Origin: Thalassospiraceae bacterium
Lineage (GTDB): Bacteria; Pseudomonadota; Alphaproteobacteria; Rhodospirillales; Magnetovibrionaceae
DNA: 8,009 bases
NCBI GenBank assembly: GCA_030637205.1
Contig: DAOVVL010000073.1
Coordinates: 1 to 8,009 of the forward strand
Direction of reading: 5' to 3'
Shown: positions 1-7,344 of the stretch, in pieces
Layout: the number at the start of each line of letters is the position of its first letter
How positions within the stretch are numbered: position 1 is the stretch's first letter
Notes under the pieces: model-generated
What the model was told of the DNA's origin: nothing
The model's database searches: none
Seen by the model: the letters and a program-made list of their open reading frames with translations, nothing else
Made by a program: the position numbers and the translations under genes

Positions 1-35
1 CGGGCAACCGTGTGGCGCTGATTAGCCAAAGGTGA
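1..35 (+). CDS. dprA: C-terminal end of probable DprA (partial)
   Basis: Only the last ten codons are present, read from base 3 as GNRVALISQR followed by TGA at 33-35. This resembles the end of the C-terminal winged-helix domain of DprA, which in many Alphaproteobacteria finishes with a stretch like HPGGRVxLL. DprA loads RecA onto incoming single-stranded DNA during natural transformation. dprA directly upstream of topA is a common arrangement in this class, and the stop lies 19 bases before the topA start, which suggests one transcript. The call rests on a few residues and on gene order, so another gene ending by chance in these residues cannot be excluded. Confidence 0.55.
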   Translation, partial: GNRVALISQR

Positions 36-54
36 ATTAAAGCGGGATCTTCCC

Positions 55-2751
55 ATGAACGTCGTTGTCGTCGAATCGCCGGCCAAGGCAAAGACTATTA
101 ATAAGTATCTAGGCACCGATTACATCGTGCTGGCGTCCTATGGTCATGTTCGCGATCTGCCGTCGAAAAACGGCTCGGTCCGCCCCGACGATGATTTCGC
201 CATGGAATGGGAAGTCGCAGGCCAATCCAAGAAACACCTAAAAGCCATCGAAGACGCACTTAAGGGTGCAGACCACCTGTACCTCGCAACCGATCCGGAT
301 CGTGAAGGCGAAGCCATTGCCTGGCACGTGCGCGAAATTCTGGAACAGAAGAAGAAGCTCAAAGGCGTCGTCGTCAAACGGGTGGTGTTTAACGAGATTA
401 CCAAAAGCGCCATCATCGAAGCTTTCAACCAGCCCCGCGAATTAGACATCGAACTTATTGATGCCTACATGGCGCGGCGCGCGCTGGATTATCTGGTGGG
501 CTTTACCTTATCGCCGGTGTTGTGGCGCAAGCTTCCGGGTTCAAGGTCTGCGGGCCGCGTACAATCGGTGGCGTTGCGCCTGATATCTGAGCGCGAAACC
601 GAGATCGAAAAGTTTGATGCGCAGGAATACTGGTCCATTGCCGCCAAGTTTGATACCGGCAGCGGCATCATGGTTGAAGGCAAGCTGACCCAACTCGAAG
701 GCAACAAGCTGGGCAAGATGGATATCGGCAACGAGGCGCAAGCAACGCGGGCGCAAAACATTATCCAGAACGAAACCTTTTCGGTTGCCAAGGTGGTTAA
801 GAAAAAGACCAAGCGCAACCCGTCAGCGCCGTTCATTACCTCGACCCTGCAACAGGAAGCGGCGCGCAAGCTGTTCTATTCGACGCGCAAGACCATGCAG
901 GTTGCACAGAAGCTTTATGAAGGCGTCAACATCGGCGGCGAAACGGTGGGCCTGATCACCTATATGCGTACCGATGGCGTGACCATTTCAAATGAAGCGA
1001 TTAACGGGTGCCGGGCGTTGATCGCCGAACAATACGGCGAAGCGTACGTACCCGACAGCCCGCGCGAATATAAATCCAAATCAAAAAATGCGCAGGAAGC
1101 CCACGAAGCCGTGCGCCCAACCGATGTTTCACGCCGGCCCAAGGACGTTGCCCAGTATCTCGATGAAGATCAGCAGAAACTTTACGACCTGATCTGGAAG
1201 CGTACGCTGGCCAGCCAGATGGAATCGGTTGTGCTGGACCAGGTCGCCGTCGATATTGCGTCGGCTGAAATGCAAACCGTGCTTCGCGCCAACGGCTCCA
1301 TGATTGCGTTTGACGGTTTTTACAAGCTCTATCACGAAGGCCGTGACGAACCGGGCAAAGAAAGTGGCGACGAAGAAGAACGCATCCTGCCCGAAATGAA
1401 CGAAGGCCAGGCGATGAAGCTGGAAACGGTATCGCCCGACCAGCACTTCACCCAACCGCCGCCGCGCTATTCGGAAGCAAGCCTGGTTAAAAAACTTGAA
1501 GAACTTGGCATTGGCCGCCCGTCCACTTATGCCAGCATCATTTCGGTGCTGCAGGACCGCAACTACGTGCGCATCGACAAGCGCCGCTTTATCCCCGAAG
1601 ACCGCGGCCGTTTGGTAACCGCGTTTTTATCGAGCTTCTTCGAGCGTTACGTTGAATACAATTTCACCGCCGACCTTGAAGAAAAGCTGGATGATATTTC
1701 TGCAGGTGAGGTCAACTGGAAGACCGTTCTTGAAGAATTCTGGAAGGCCTTCATCGGCACGGTTGACGGCATCAAGGAACTGCGCGTTCGCGAAGTGCTT
1801 GATAACCTCAATGAAGTTCTGGGGCCGCACTTTTTCCCCGAACGTGAAAACGGCACCGCGCCGCGCGCGTGTCCGAAATGCGATGACGGCGAACTGTCGC
1901 TTAAACTTGGCAAGTTTGGTGCTTTCATCGGGTGTTCCAACTATCCAGATTGCAGCTATACCCGCCAGCTGGCAGCCGACGGCGGCGCCGCCGATGGCAC
2001 CGTCGAAGCTGAACTGGACGCCGGGCCCAAAGAACTGGGCATCCATCCTGAGCACGACAAGATGATCACCCTTCGCAAAGGCCCGTTTGGCCCCTATGTG
2101 CAGCTGGGTGAACAGGAAGAAGGCACCAAGAAAAAACCCCGCCGTGCTTCGCTTGGCAAGGATCAGGCTTTGGCTGAGGTCGATCTGGAGATGGCCGTCG
2201 ATTTGCTGGCGTTGCCGCGCGACGTTGGCCTGCACCCCGAAGACGGCCAGATGATCGAGGCCGGCATTGGGCGCTTTGGCCCGTTTGTTAAGTGGGCCGG
2301 CATGTTTGTCAGTCTTAAAGAAGACGATCCGCGCGAAATCGGCATTAACCGCGCCGTCACCGTCATCGCCGACAGCGGCAAAAAGCCGCCGCGCGAACTG
2401 GGCAAGCACCCGGTTGATAATAAGCCGGTCTTCATCAAGACCGGGCGCTGGGGGCCATTTGCCAGCCACGGAAAAACCCGCGCCAACTTGCCCAAAGATG
2501 AAGATGGTGAAACCATAGAACTGGAACGCGCACTGGTACTGATGGCGGCCAAGGCTGCCAAGGACGGAACCGGGCCGAAGCCGCGCAAGCCCAAGAAAAA
2601 AGCAAAGAAAAAGACTAAGAAAAAAGCTAAAAAGAAGACCAAGTCCAAAACCAAGGCTAAATCGAAGGCGAAAGCCAAAGCCAAGACCAAGGCGAAAACG
2701 CCTGCATCTGAAACTGCCGCCGATGATCCAAAGGCCACCGGCAGCGATTAA
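55..2751 (+). CDS. topA: DNA topoisomerase I (type IA), with lysine-rich tail
   Basis: TopA relaxes negative supercoils by cutting one strand, forming a 5'-phosphotyrosine link and passing the other strand. The 898-residue product starts with the Toprim domain, with MNVVVVESPAKAKT containing the catalytic Glu7 and DPDREGE at 80-86 binding metal. The type IA core follows, with RSAGRVQS at 163-170-odd and the active-site ITYMRTDG carrying Tyr303 and Arg305, then the conserved PPPRYSEASLVKKLEELGIGRPSTY region from 468 (shown only to locate it). One four-cysteine zinc finger uses Cys606, 609, 627 and 633. Topoisomerase C-terminal repeats begin near 659, 722 and 780, each with a (K/R)xxGxHP start and a GPF core. 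Residues 843-882 are a lysine tail with 23 Lys in 40. The ATG at 55 is set by homology; its ribosome binding site (AGCGGGAT, 41-48) is weak, which would fit coupling to the upstream gene. It is complete and rnr follows 14 bases later. Confidence 0.98.
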   Translation: MNVVVVESPAKAKTINKYLGTDYIVLASYGHVRDLPSKNGSVRPDDDFAMEWEVAGQSKKHLKAIEDALKGADHLYLATDPDREGEAIAWHVREILEQKKKLKGVVVKRVVFNEITKSAIIEAFNQPRELDIELIDAYMARRALDYLVGFTLSPVLWRKLPGSRSAGRVQSVALRLISERETEIEKFDAQEYWSIAAKFDTGSGIMVEGKLTQLEGNKLGKMDIGNEAQATRAQNIIQNETFSVAKVVKKKTKRNPSAPFITSTLQQEAARKLFYSTRKTMQVAQKLYEGVNIGGETVGLITYMRTDGVTISNEAINGCRALIAEQYGEAYVPDSPREYKSKSKNAQEAHEAVRPTDVSRRPKDVAQYLDEDQQKLYDLIWKRTLASQMESVVLDQVAVDIASAEMQTVLRANGSMIAFDGFYKLYHEGRDEPGKESGDEEERILPEMNEGQAMKLETVSPDQHFTQPPPRYSEASLVKKLEELGIGRPSTYASIISVLQDRNYVRIDKRRFIPEDRGRLVTAFLSSFFERYVEYNFTADLEEKLDDISAGEVNWKTVLEEFWKAFIGTVDGIKELRVREVLDNLNEVLGPHFFPERENGTAPRACPKCDDGELSLKLGKFGAFIGCSNYPDCSYTRQLAADGGAADGTVEAELDAGPKELGIHPEHDKMITLRKGPFGPYVQLGEQEEGTKKKPRRASLGKDQALAEVDLEMAVDLLALPRDVGLHPEDGQMIEAGIGRFGPFVKWAGMFVSLKEDDPREIGINRAVTVIADSGKKPPRELGKHPVDNKPVFIKTGRWGPFASHGKTRANLPKDEDGETIELERALVLMAAKAAKDGTGPKPRKPKKKAKKKTKKKAKKKTKSKTKAKSKAKAKAKTKAKTPASETAADDPKATGSD
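2581..2700 (+). repeat. Lysine-repeat tail coding segment of topA
   Basis: These 120 bases encode residues 843-882 of TopA. The first part is four blocks of the form KKK(A/T). The second part is ten K(A/S/T) dipeptides. Lysine fills 23 of 40 positions. The DNA is correspondingly A-rich and made of loosely repeated AAG-nnn-AAA-GCC units, including two A6 runs, unlike the rest of the gene. Lysine repeats at the TopA C-terminus are known in actinobacteria, where they aid DNA binding and processivity; a similar job here is inference. Repeat number is likely to vary between related strains. Confidence 0.85.
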
Positions 2752-2765
2752 AGCGATCTGCACCG

Positions 2766-5102
2766 TTGTCAGCAAAATCTAAATCACCGTTTCCAACTCG
2801 CGAGGAAATCCTGAATTACATTCAGGAAACCCCCGGTCGTGTCGGCAAACGTGAATTGGGTCGCGCCTTCAAGCTGAACCCGGCACAAAAAACCCGCCTC
2901 AAGAAAGAATTGAAAGCATTGGCCGATGAAGGCCTGATTGAACGCGGCCACGGTCGCAAGTTTGTCGAACCCGGAAGCCTTCCCGGCGTCACGGTCGTGG
3001 AAGTATCCGGAACCGACATCGACGGCGAGATCCTGGCCAAGCCCGTCACGTGGGAACACGAAACCCCGCCGCCGATCATTTACATGGCGCCGCTTCGCCA
3101 AGGCCAGCGCGCGCTGGCTAATGGCGAGAGGGTACTGGCGCGCCTTGAAAAGCTGGAAAACGAAGATGATGATCGCATCGCCTACGAGGCGCGCACCATC
3201 CGCCGCATCGCCCATGCGCCCAGCGAAACGCTGGGTGTGTATATGGAACACCCATCCGGCGAAGGCCGGGTGCGCTCAACCAACCGGCGCCATAAAAGCC
3301 ACTTTCTGGTTACCGACGATGGCGGGTTCGATCTGAAAGACGGCGATCTGGTGCTAACCCATGCCGTTCCCGGAAAACGTCTGGGACTGCCGCGCGTAAA
3401 AGTTCAGGAAAAGATCAGCCGCGCCGGGCCCAAGGCCATATCGCTGATCGCGATTTATGAACACGACATCCCCAATCGTTTTCCCATTGAGGCTGTCGAG
3501 ACGGCCGAAGCCGCCATCGCAGCGCCGTTAGGCAAGCGCGAAGACCTGCGCAAGGTTCCGCTGATCACCATTGATGGCGAGGACGCGCGCGATTTCGATG
3601 ACGCGGTATTCGCCGAACCCGACGCAGAAGTTGACGGCGGCTGGCACCTGATTGTCGCCATTGCCGATGTATCTTGGTATGTGCGCCCAGACAGCGCACT
3701 TGATAAAGAAGCCTACAAGCGCGGCAACTCGGTATATTTTCCCGACCGGGTGGTGCCGATGCTGCCCGAAGCCTTGTCCAACGGCTGGTGTTCACTGGTC
3801 CAGGGCGAAGACCGTCCGTGCCTGGCGGTGCATTTATGGATCGACGCCAGCGGGCAACTGACCCGCCAGCGTTTTACCCGCGCCCTGATGCATTCCCATG
3901 CGCGCACCACCTATACGCAAATCCAGAACGCGCGCGACGGTGACGGCGATGAACAAACCGCACCGCTGGTTGATGGCGTGATCAACCCGCTGTATGGCGC
4001 TTATGAAAGCCTGCTCAAATCACGAACCAAACGCGGTGTTTTGGAACTGGACCTTCCGGAAAAGAAAATTGAAATTTCCGAGGACGGCAGCGTTGGCGGC
4101 GTTTCGGTGCGCGATCGCTTCGATAGCCATAAATTGATCGAGGAATTCATGGTGCTTGCCAACGTGGCGGCGGCAACAACGCTGGAACAGATGAAACAGC
4201 CCTGCATGTACCGCATCCATGATGAGCCTTCGCTGGAAAAACTGGAAAGCCTTCGCGAATTTCTGGGCACCATCGATATCCCGCTGGCCCGCGGTCAGAT
4301 CATCAAGCCGGTCGAGTTCAATAAAATTCTCGGCAAAGCCGCAGGAACCGCCAATGTCCATCTGGTCAACCAGGTGGTGCTTCGGTCCCAATCGCAAGCC
4401 GAATATTCACCCGACAACATCGGCCATTTTGGTCTGGCGTTAAAACGCTATGCCCATTTCACTTCGCCGATCCGGCGTTATTCGGACCTGTTGGTGCATC
4501 GCGCGCTGGTTCGCGGCCTCAAAGCCGGCGACGGCGGGCTGAACGATGATCACAAGGATTACGGCGAAATGGGTGAACATCTTTGCATTACCGAGCGCCG
4601 TGCATCCGGCGCCGAGCGTGACGCGGTCGACCGCTTCACAGCCCTTTACCTGTCAGAACGTGTGGGATCGCTTTTCAAGGGCCGCATCAGCGGGGTCACG
4701 CACTTTGGCCTGTTTGTTGAGCTGGATGAAACCGGAGCCGATGGTTTGGTGCCGATGCGCACGCTGGGCGATGATTATTATGAACACGATGAAACCCTCC
4801 ACCTGCTTCGCGGCAAACGCCATGGCGCCATTTACCGACTGGGCGATCATGTTGAGGTGATGTTGATGGAAGCCGACCCCATCACCGGCGGTACCACGTT
4901 CCAGGTTATGGGCGATGGCGATGGCAAAAGCCCCCGCCCCCGCCCGGCGTCTGCACGGGGCAAAGGTGGGCAAAAATCCCATAAGAAATCGAGCAAAAAG
5001 TCCCCTAAAAAGGCCGCCGCCAAGTCGCAACGAGGTGCTAGCCCTAGGAAACCAAAGGGAAAATCGCGAGCCTCAAGGCGCCGCGCCCGGCGTAATAAAT
5101 AG
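2766..5102 (+). CDS. rnr: Ribonuclease R (3'-5' exoribonuclease), TTG start
   Basis: RNase R degrades structured RNA from the 3' end, acting in mRNA decay, rRNA quality control and trans-translation. The 778-residue product has an N-terminal helix-turn-helix region (about 10-70, with PTREEILNYIQ and GKRELGRAF), two cold-shock-like OB folds (about 75-235), the RNB catalytic domain, an S1 domain from 634 (GSLFKGRISG) to about 716, and a basic tail. The metal site IDGEDARDFDD gives Asp270, 276, 278 and 279, matching the E. coli RNase R aspartates, with Asp278 as the key catalytic one. HFTSPIRRYSDL at 564-575 carries Arg570, the conserved phosphate-binding arginine, and VYFPDRVVPMLPE at 323 onward is another family motif. 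The start must lie after an in-frame TGA at 2724-2726, and no in-frame ATG or GTG occurs before the conserved N-terminus, so TTG at 2766 is chosen. The 14-base gap after topA, with no clear ribosome binding site, suggests translational coupling. Confidence 0.97.
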   Translation: MSAKSKSPFPTREEILNYIQETPGRVGKRELGRAFKLNPAQKTRLKKELKALADEGLIERGHGRKFVEPGSLPGVTVVEVSGTDIDGEILAKPVTWEHETPPPIIYMAPLRQGQRALANGERVLARLEKLENEDDDRIAYEARTIRRIAHAPSETLGVYMEHPSGEGRVRSTNRRHKSHFLVTDDGGFDLKDGDLVLTHAVPGKRLGLPRVKVQEKISRAGPKAISLIAIYEHDIPNRFPIEAVETAEAAIAAPLGKREDLRKVPLITIDGEDARDFDDAVFAEPDAEVDGGWHLIVAIADVSWYVRPDSALDKEAYKRGNSVYFPDRVVPMLPEALSNGWCSLVQGEDRPCLAVHLWIDASGQLTRQRFTRALMHSHARTTYTQIQNARDGDGDEQTAPLVDGVINPLYGAYESLLKSRTKRGVLELDLPEKKIEISEDGSVGGVSVRDRFDSHKLIEEFMVLANVAAATTLEQMKQPCMYRIHDEPSLEKLESLREFLGTIDIPLARGQIIKPVEFNKILGKAAGTANVHLVNQVVLRSQSQAEYSPDNIGHFGLALKRYAHFTSPIRRYSDLLVHRALVRGLKAGDGGLNDDHKDYGEMGEHLCITERRASGAERDAVDRFTALYLSERVGSLFKGRISGVTHFGLFVELDETGADGLVPMRTLGDDYYEHDETLHLLRGKRHGAIYRLGDHVEVMLMEADPITGGTTFQVMGDGDGKSPRPRPASARGKGGQKSHKKSSKKSPKKAAAKSQRGASPRKPKGKSRASRRRARRNK

Positions 5103-5168
5103 CCGCCCAGCGGGTCAAAAAACTCCAAAACGCCGCAAAAGGTGACGAAAATCGAAAAATAAGGGATC

Positions 5169-6896
5169 ATGCCCGCCATGGCCCGATCCGATGACCATTC
5201 GTTCGCCCGGACCCCGGCGTTAAAGCTGGCCGCAACCCTTGCCCTATTGGTGGCAGGCTTGCTTGTCAACGCCTGCACCACATCTGAGCAAGCCCACCAG
5301 GACGGCGCAACCACCCCTGATCGCGCACAAACAGCGGCCCTGCAAAGCAGCCCTTCCCATATAGATGCAGACGCAGATTATGTGGCCTTCAATGACGCCA
5401 GCGCCAAACGCATCATCCGCGCAGGCATGAAAGGTATTTCAGATCGCTACATCGACGCGGTCAGCACGTCTTCGCTAGGCATGGATGCACTGCGCGGCCT
5501 TAGCGCGCTGGACCCTGCCATCACCATAGAAACGCACGAAACAAAAATTACCCTGCACCACGAAGCCTTTGATTTGTCCGCGTTCGATCATAAGGAACCG
5601 CATGAACTGATCGCATTTAAAATTCCCGATGAAGGGAACTTCAATGAATGGGCAGAAGTCATTGCGGGTGCGGTCACGGCGGCGCAGAAACACGGCTTTG
5701 ATATTCGCATTTCAAACCGCGAACGCATCTATGAGGCGCTGTTTGACGGCATGTTGGTTGGACTGGATGTGTTTTCCCGTTACGCCGGCGCCGAAGAAGC
5801 AACCGCCAACCGCGCCCAGCGCGACGGATTTGGCGGCCTTGGCATTGAGTTTTCAGACAGCGAAACCCTGAACGGGGGCTTTGCCATCACCAAGGTCATG
5901 GCCATGAGCCCCGCCGAAAATGCGGGCTTAAGAGTTGGCGATTTTATTATTTCAGTGGCGGGTCACAAGGTACAGGGCAAGAGCATCCGCCAGGTATCCA
6001 AGTTGATGCGCGGGCCCATTGGCTCGTTGGTTAGAATCGAGGTCATCAGAAAGTTGGCGCAAACCGCGCAGATCGGGTTTGAGATTGAACGTGCCCACAT
6101 CGTCCTGCCAACGGTCAGCGCATATGTTGAAGATGCCCTTTTGGTGGTTCGCATCACCAGTTTTAACAATCACACCGCATCGGCGGTGCATGATCAGTTC
6201 AGGAAGCTGGGTAGTGATATCGCAACCCGGCGCATCCGCGGGGTTGTGCTTGACCTGAGAAGCAACCCGGGCGGGTTGTTGATGCAATCGGTCAACGTCG
6301 CCGACCTGTTTTTGGAACAGGGCCAAATAGTTTCAACCCGCGGGCGTCACCCCGATAGCGAACATAACTACCAAGCCGCCGGCATCGATATCGCCCAAGG
6401 CCTGCCGCTGGCGATACTGATCGACGAAGACAGCGCATCGGCGGCCGAAATCGTCGCCAGCGCCCTGCAGGATCAAGGCCGCGGCGTGGTCATCGGTTCG
6501 ACCAGTTATGGCAAGGGAACGGTGCAAACCGTCCTCATGCTGCCCAACAGCGGCGAAATCACGCTGACATGGTCACGGCTGGTGACCCCATCTGGATATG
6601 CGTTTCACGGCTTGGGCGTGCTGCCGGTGGTTTGCGCCGACGAAGTATCGGCGGCACCCCAGCTTTTGGCCCCATCGGCGCTGAGATCGCGCGAAGCCCT
6701 GATCCGCCAGTGGCGCGAAATTGGCACTCAATTTGATGCCCGGCGCCAGAAACTGCGGCAAAACTGCCCGGGACGGGTATTTGAAGACCACGACCCGGCC
6801 CTGATGGCGCTGACGCGCAACGTGCTGGAAAGCCCCGAGCTATACCGCCAGAGCGTGCTGCTGACGGCCCCGGTGGATACCGCCAGCCGCAAATAG
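5169..6896 (+). CDS. S41-family C-terminal-processing protease, predicted lipoprotein with PDZ domain
   Basis: This is a periplasmic serine protease of the CtpA/Prc type, which cleaves proteins near exposed C-termini. The 575-residue product begins with a short basic segment, a hydrophobic stretch (about 17-34) and the lipobox-like LLVNAC, making Cys36 the likely lipidated residue. A family-atypical region (about 55-215) ends in a segment equivalent to the usual LDPHSxY region. The PDZ domain starts near GFGGLGIEF (220) and runs to about 310. The protease domain follows, with DLRSNPGG at 362-369, catalytic Ser424 in DEDSASAAE, Lys449 in SYGKGTVQ and Gln453, which reproduces the spacing of the Prc Ser-Lys dyad. 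Cys489 and Cys533 are the only other cysteines. It is longer than typical alphaproteobacterial CtpA (about 430-480). AAGGGA at 5161-5166 serves either ATG 5169 or in-frame ATG 5178; 5178 has the wider spacing. It lies 66 bases after rnr with no terminator seen. The family is clear; the substrate is unknown. Confidence 0.93.
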   Translation: MPAMARSDDHSFARTPALKLAATLALLVAGLLVNACTTSEQAHQDGATTPDRAQTAALQSSPSHIDADADYVAFNDASAKRIIRAGMKGISDRYIDAVSTSSLGMDALRGLSALDPAITIETHETKITLHHEAFDLSAFDHKEPHELIAFKIPDEGNFNEWAEVIAGAVTAAQKHGFDIRISNRERIYEALFDGMLVGLDVFSRYAGAEEATANRAQRDGFGGLGIEFSDSETLNGGFAITKVMAMSPAENAGLRVGDFIISVAGHKVQGKSIRQVSKLMRGPIGSLVRIEVIRKLAQTAQIGFEIERAHIVLPTVSAYVEDALLVVRITSFNNHTASAVHDQFRKLGSDIATRRIRGVVLDLRSNPGGLLMQSVNVADLFLEQGQIVSTRGRHPDSEHNYQAAGIDIAQGLPLAILIDEDSASAAEIVASALQDQGRGVVIGSTSYGKGTVQTVLMLPNSGEITLTWSRLVTPSGYAFHGLGVLPVVCADEVSAAPQLLAPSALRSREALIRQWREIGTQFDARRQKLRQNCPGRVFEDHDPALMALTRNVLESPELYRQSVLLTAPVDTASRK

Positions 6897-6919
6897 GCGC
6901 ACCCGCCTTTCAAGCCCCC

Positions 6920-6947
6920 TTGACAGATTTTACGCGGACTGTATGGT
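6920..6947 (+). promoter_or_regulatory. Sigma-70 type promoter for rpmG
   Basis: A perfect -35 TTGACA at 6920-6925 is followed after 16 bases by TATGGT at 6942-6947, a four-of-six match to TATAAT. Transcription would start near 6954, giving a leader of about 50 bases before the rpmG ATG. It sits just after the protease gene ends and gives rpmG its own promoter, as expected for a highly expressed ribosomal protein. The assignment is by motif only. Confidence 0.6.
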
Positions 6948-7002
6948 TCGCCGCTCAAACCCGATTGAAGCCAAAAAACAAGCGCACGCAGGAACAAAGA
7001 CG

Positions 7003-7170
7003 ATGGCCAAGCCAAGCACAATTCTGATCAAGTTGGTTAGCACCGCGGACACCGGTTACTACTACGTGACCAAGAAAAACCCCCGCAACCTGACCGAAAA
7101 GATGGAAATGAAGAAATACGACCCGGTTGTGCGCAAGCACGTCATGTTCAAGGAATACAAAATCAAATAA
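7003..7170 (+). CDS. rpmG: 50S ribosomal protein L33 (cysteine-free type)
   Basis: L33 is a small large-subunit ribosomal protein near the tRNA exit site. The 55-residue product has the hallmark family pattern: MAKPSTILIKLVSTADTG at the start, YYVTKKNPRN in the middle, and KKYDPVVRKHVMFKEYKIK at the end. It contains no cysteine, so it is the C-minus form that does not bind zinc, which is usual in Alphaproteobacteria. The start at 7003 matches family length and has AGGA at 6990-6993 nine bases upstream. An upstream in-frame ATG at 6943 would add 20 residues but lies within the predicted -10 element. The gene appears monocistronic, with its own promoter and a terminator 67 bases downstream, and faces divK. 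Confidence 0.97.
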   Translation: MAKPSTILIKLVSTADTGYYYVTKKNPRNLTEKMEMKKYDPVVRKHVMFKEYKIK

Positions 7171-7237
7171 TCGGCCCGGAGCCCGCGTTCGCGCGATGGC
7201 CCGGCACATTGTAAATAGCGCACTGCACACCTAAGAC

Positions 7238-7267
7238 AAAGGCCGCACCATCGGGGAGCGGCCTTTT
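7238..7267 (+). terminator. Intrinsic terminator after rpmG, possibly bidirectional
   Basis: A perfect nine-base inverted repeat, AAAGGCCGC at 7238-7246 and GCGGCCTTT at 7258-7266, encloses an 11-base loop and runs into TTTT at 7264-7267. It is placed to stop rpmG transcription. Read on the minus strand, the same stem is followed by the poorer tract TTTGTCTT, so it may also stop divK transcription about 60 bases beyond the divK stop codon. Confidence 0.85.
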
Positions 7268-7299
7268 ATATTGGGTCATTGGCTTGATTGCTTGGCTAG

Positions 7300-7344
7300 C
7301 CCAAGAACTTGGCCTAAGGGTTTGGGATTATCCCAAGAACTTGG
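7300..7344. repeat. 13-base direct repeat and palindromes at the divK 3' end
   Basis: CCCAAGAACTTGG occurs at 7300-7312 and again at 7332-7344, a period of 32 bases. Each copy contains the inverted arms CCAAG and CTTGG around AA. Between and overlapping them is TTGGGAT-T-ATCCCAA at 7322-7336, a perfect seven-base inverted repeat. The right-hand copy encodes the last divK codons, and in the minus-strand RNA the UAA stop codon falls in the loop of this palindrome. The repeat is seen directly; any role is unknown. Confidence 0.6.

Noticed and set aside
2593..2640. A-rich runs in the topA tail as programmed frameshift sites
   Set aside because: The A6 runs are not in the X-XXY-YYZ phase needed for -1 slippage, and the zero frame continues normally to a stop just before rnr.
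1627..2775. A 382-codon open frame on the minus strand, antisense to topA
   Set aside because: Its translation is rich in Phe, Leu and Arg low-complexity runs that mirror the lysine codons of the topA tail, has no recognisable domain, and lies entirely over a clear topA frame.
4915..5145. A 76-codon plus-strand frame overlapping the end of rnr
   Set aside because: It is the shifted frame of the basic rnr tail, has no ribosome binding site and ends in low-complexity Lys/Arg.
6943..7002. Longer rpmG starting at ATG 6943
   Set aside because: It would add 20 residues absent from the L33 family, lacks a ribosome binding site, and overlaps the predicted -10 element; ATG 7003 has AGGA upstream.
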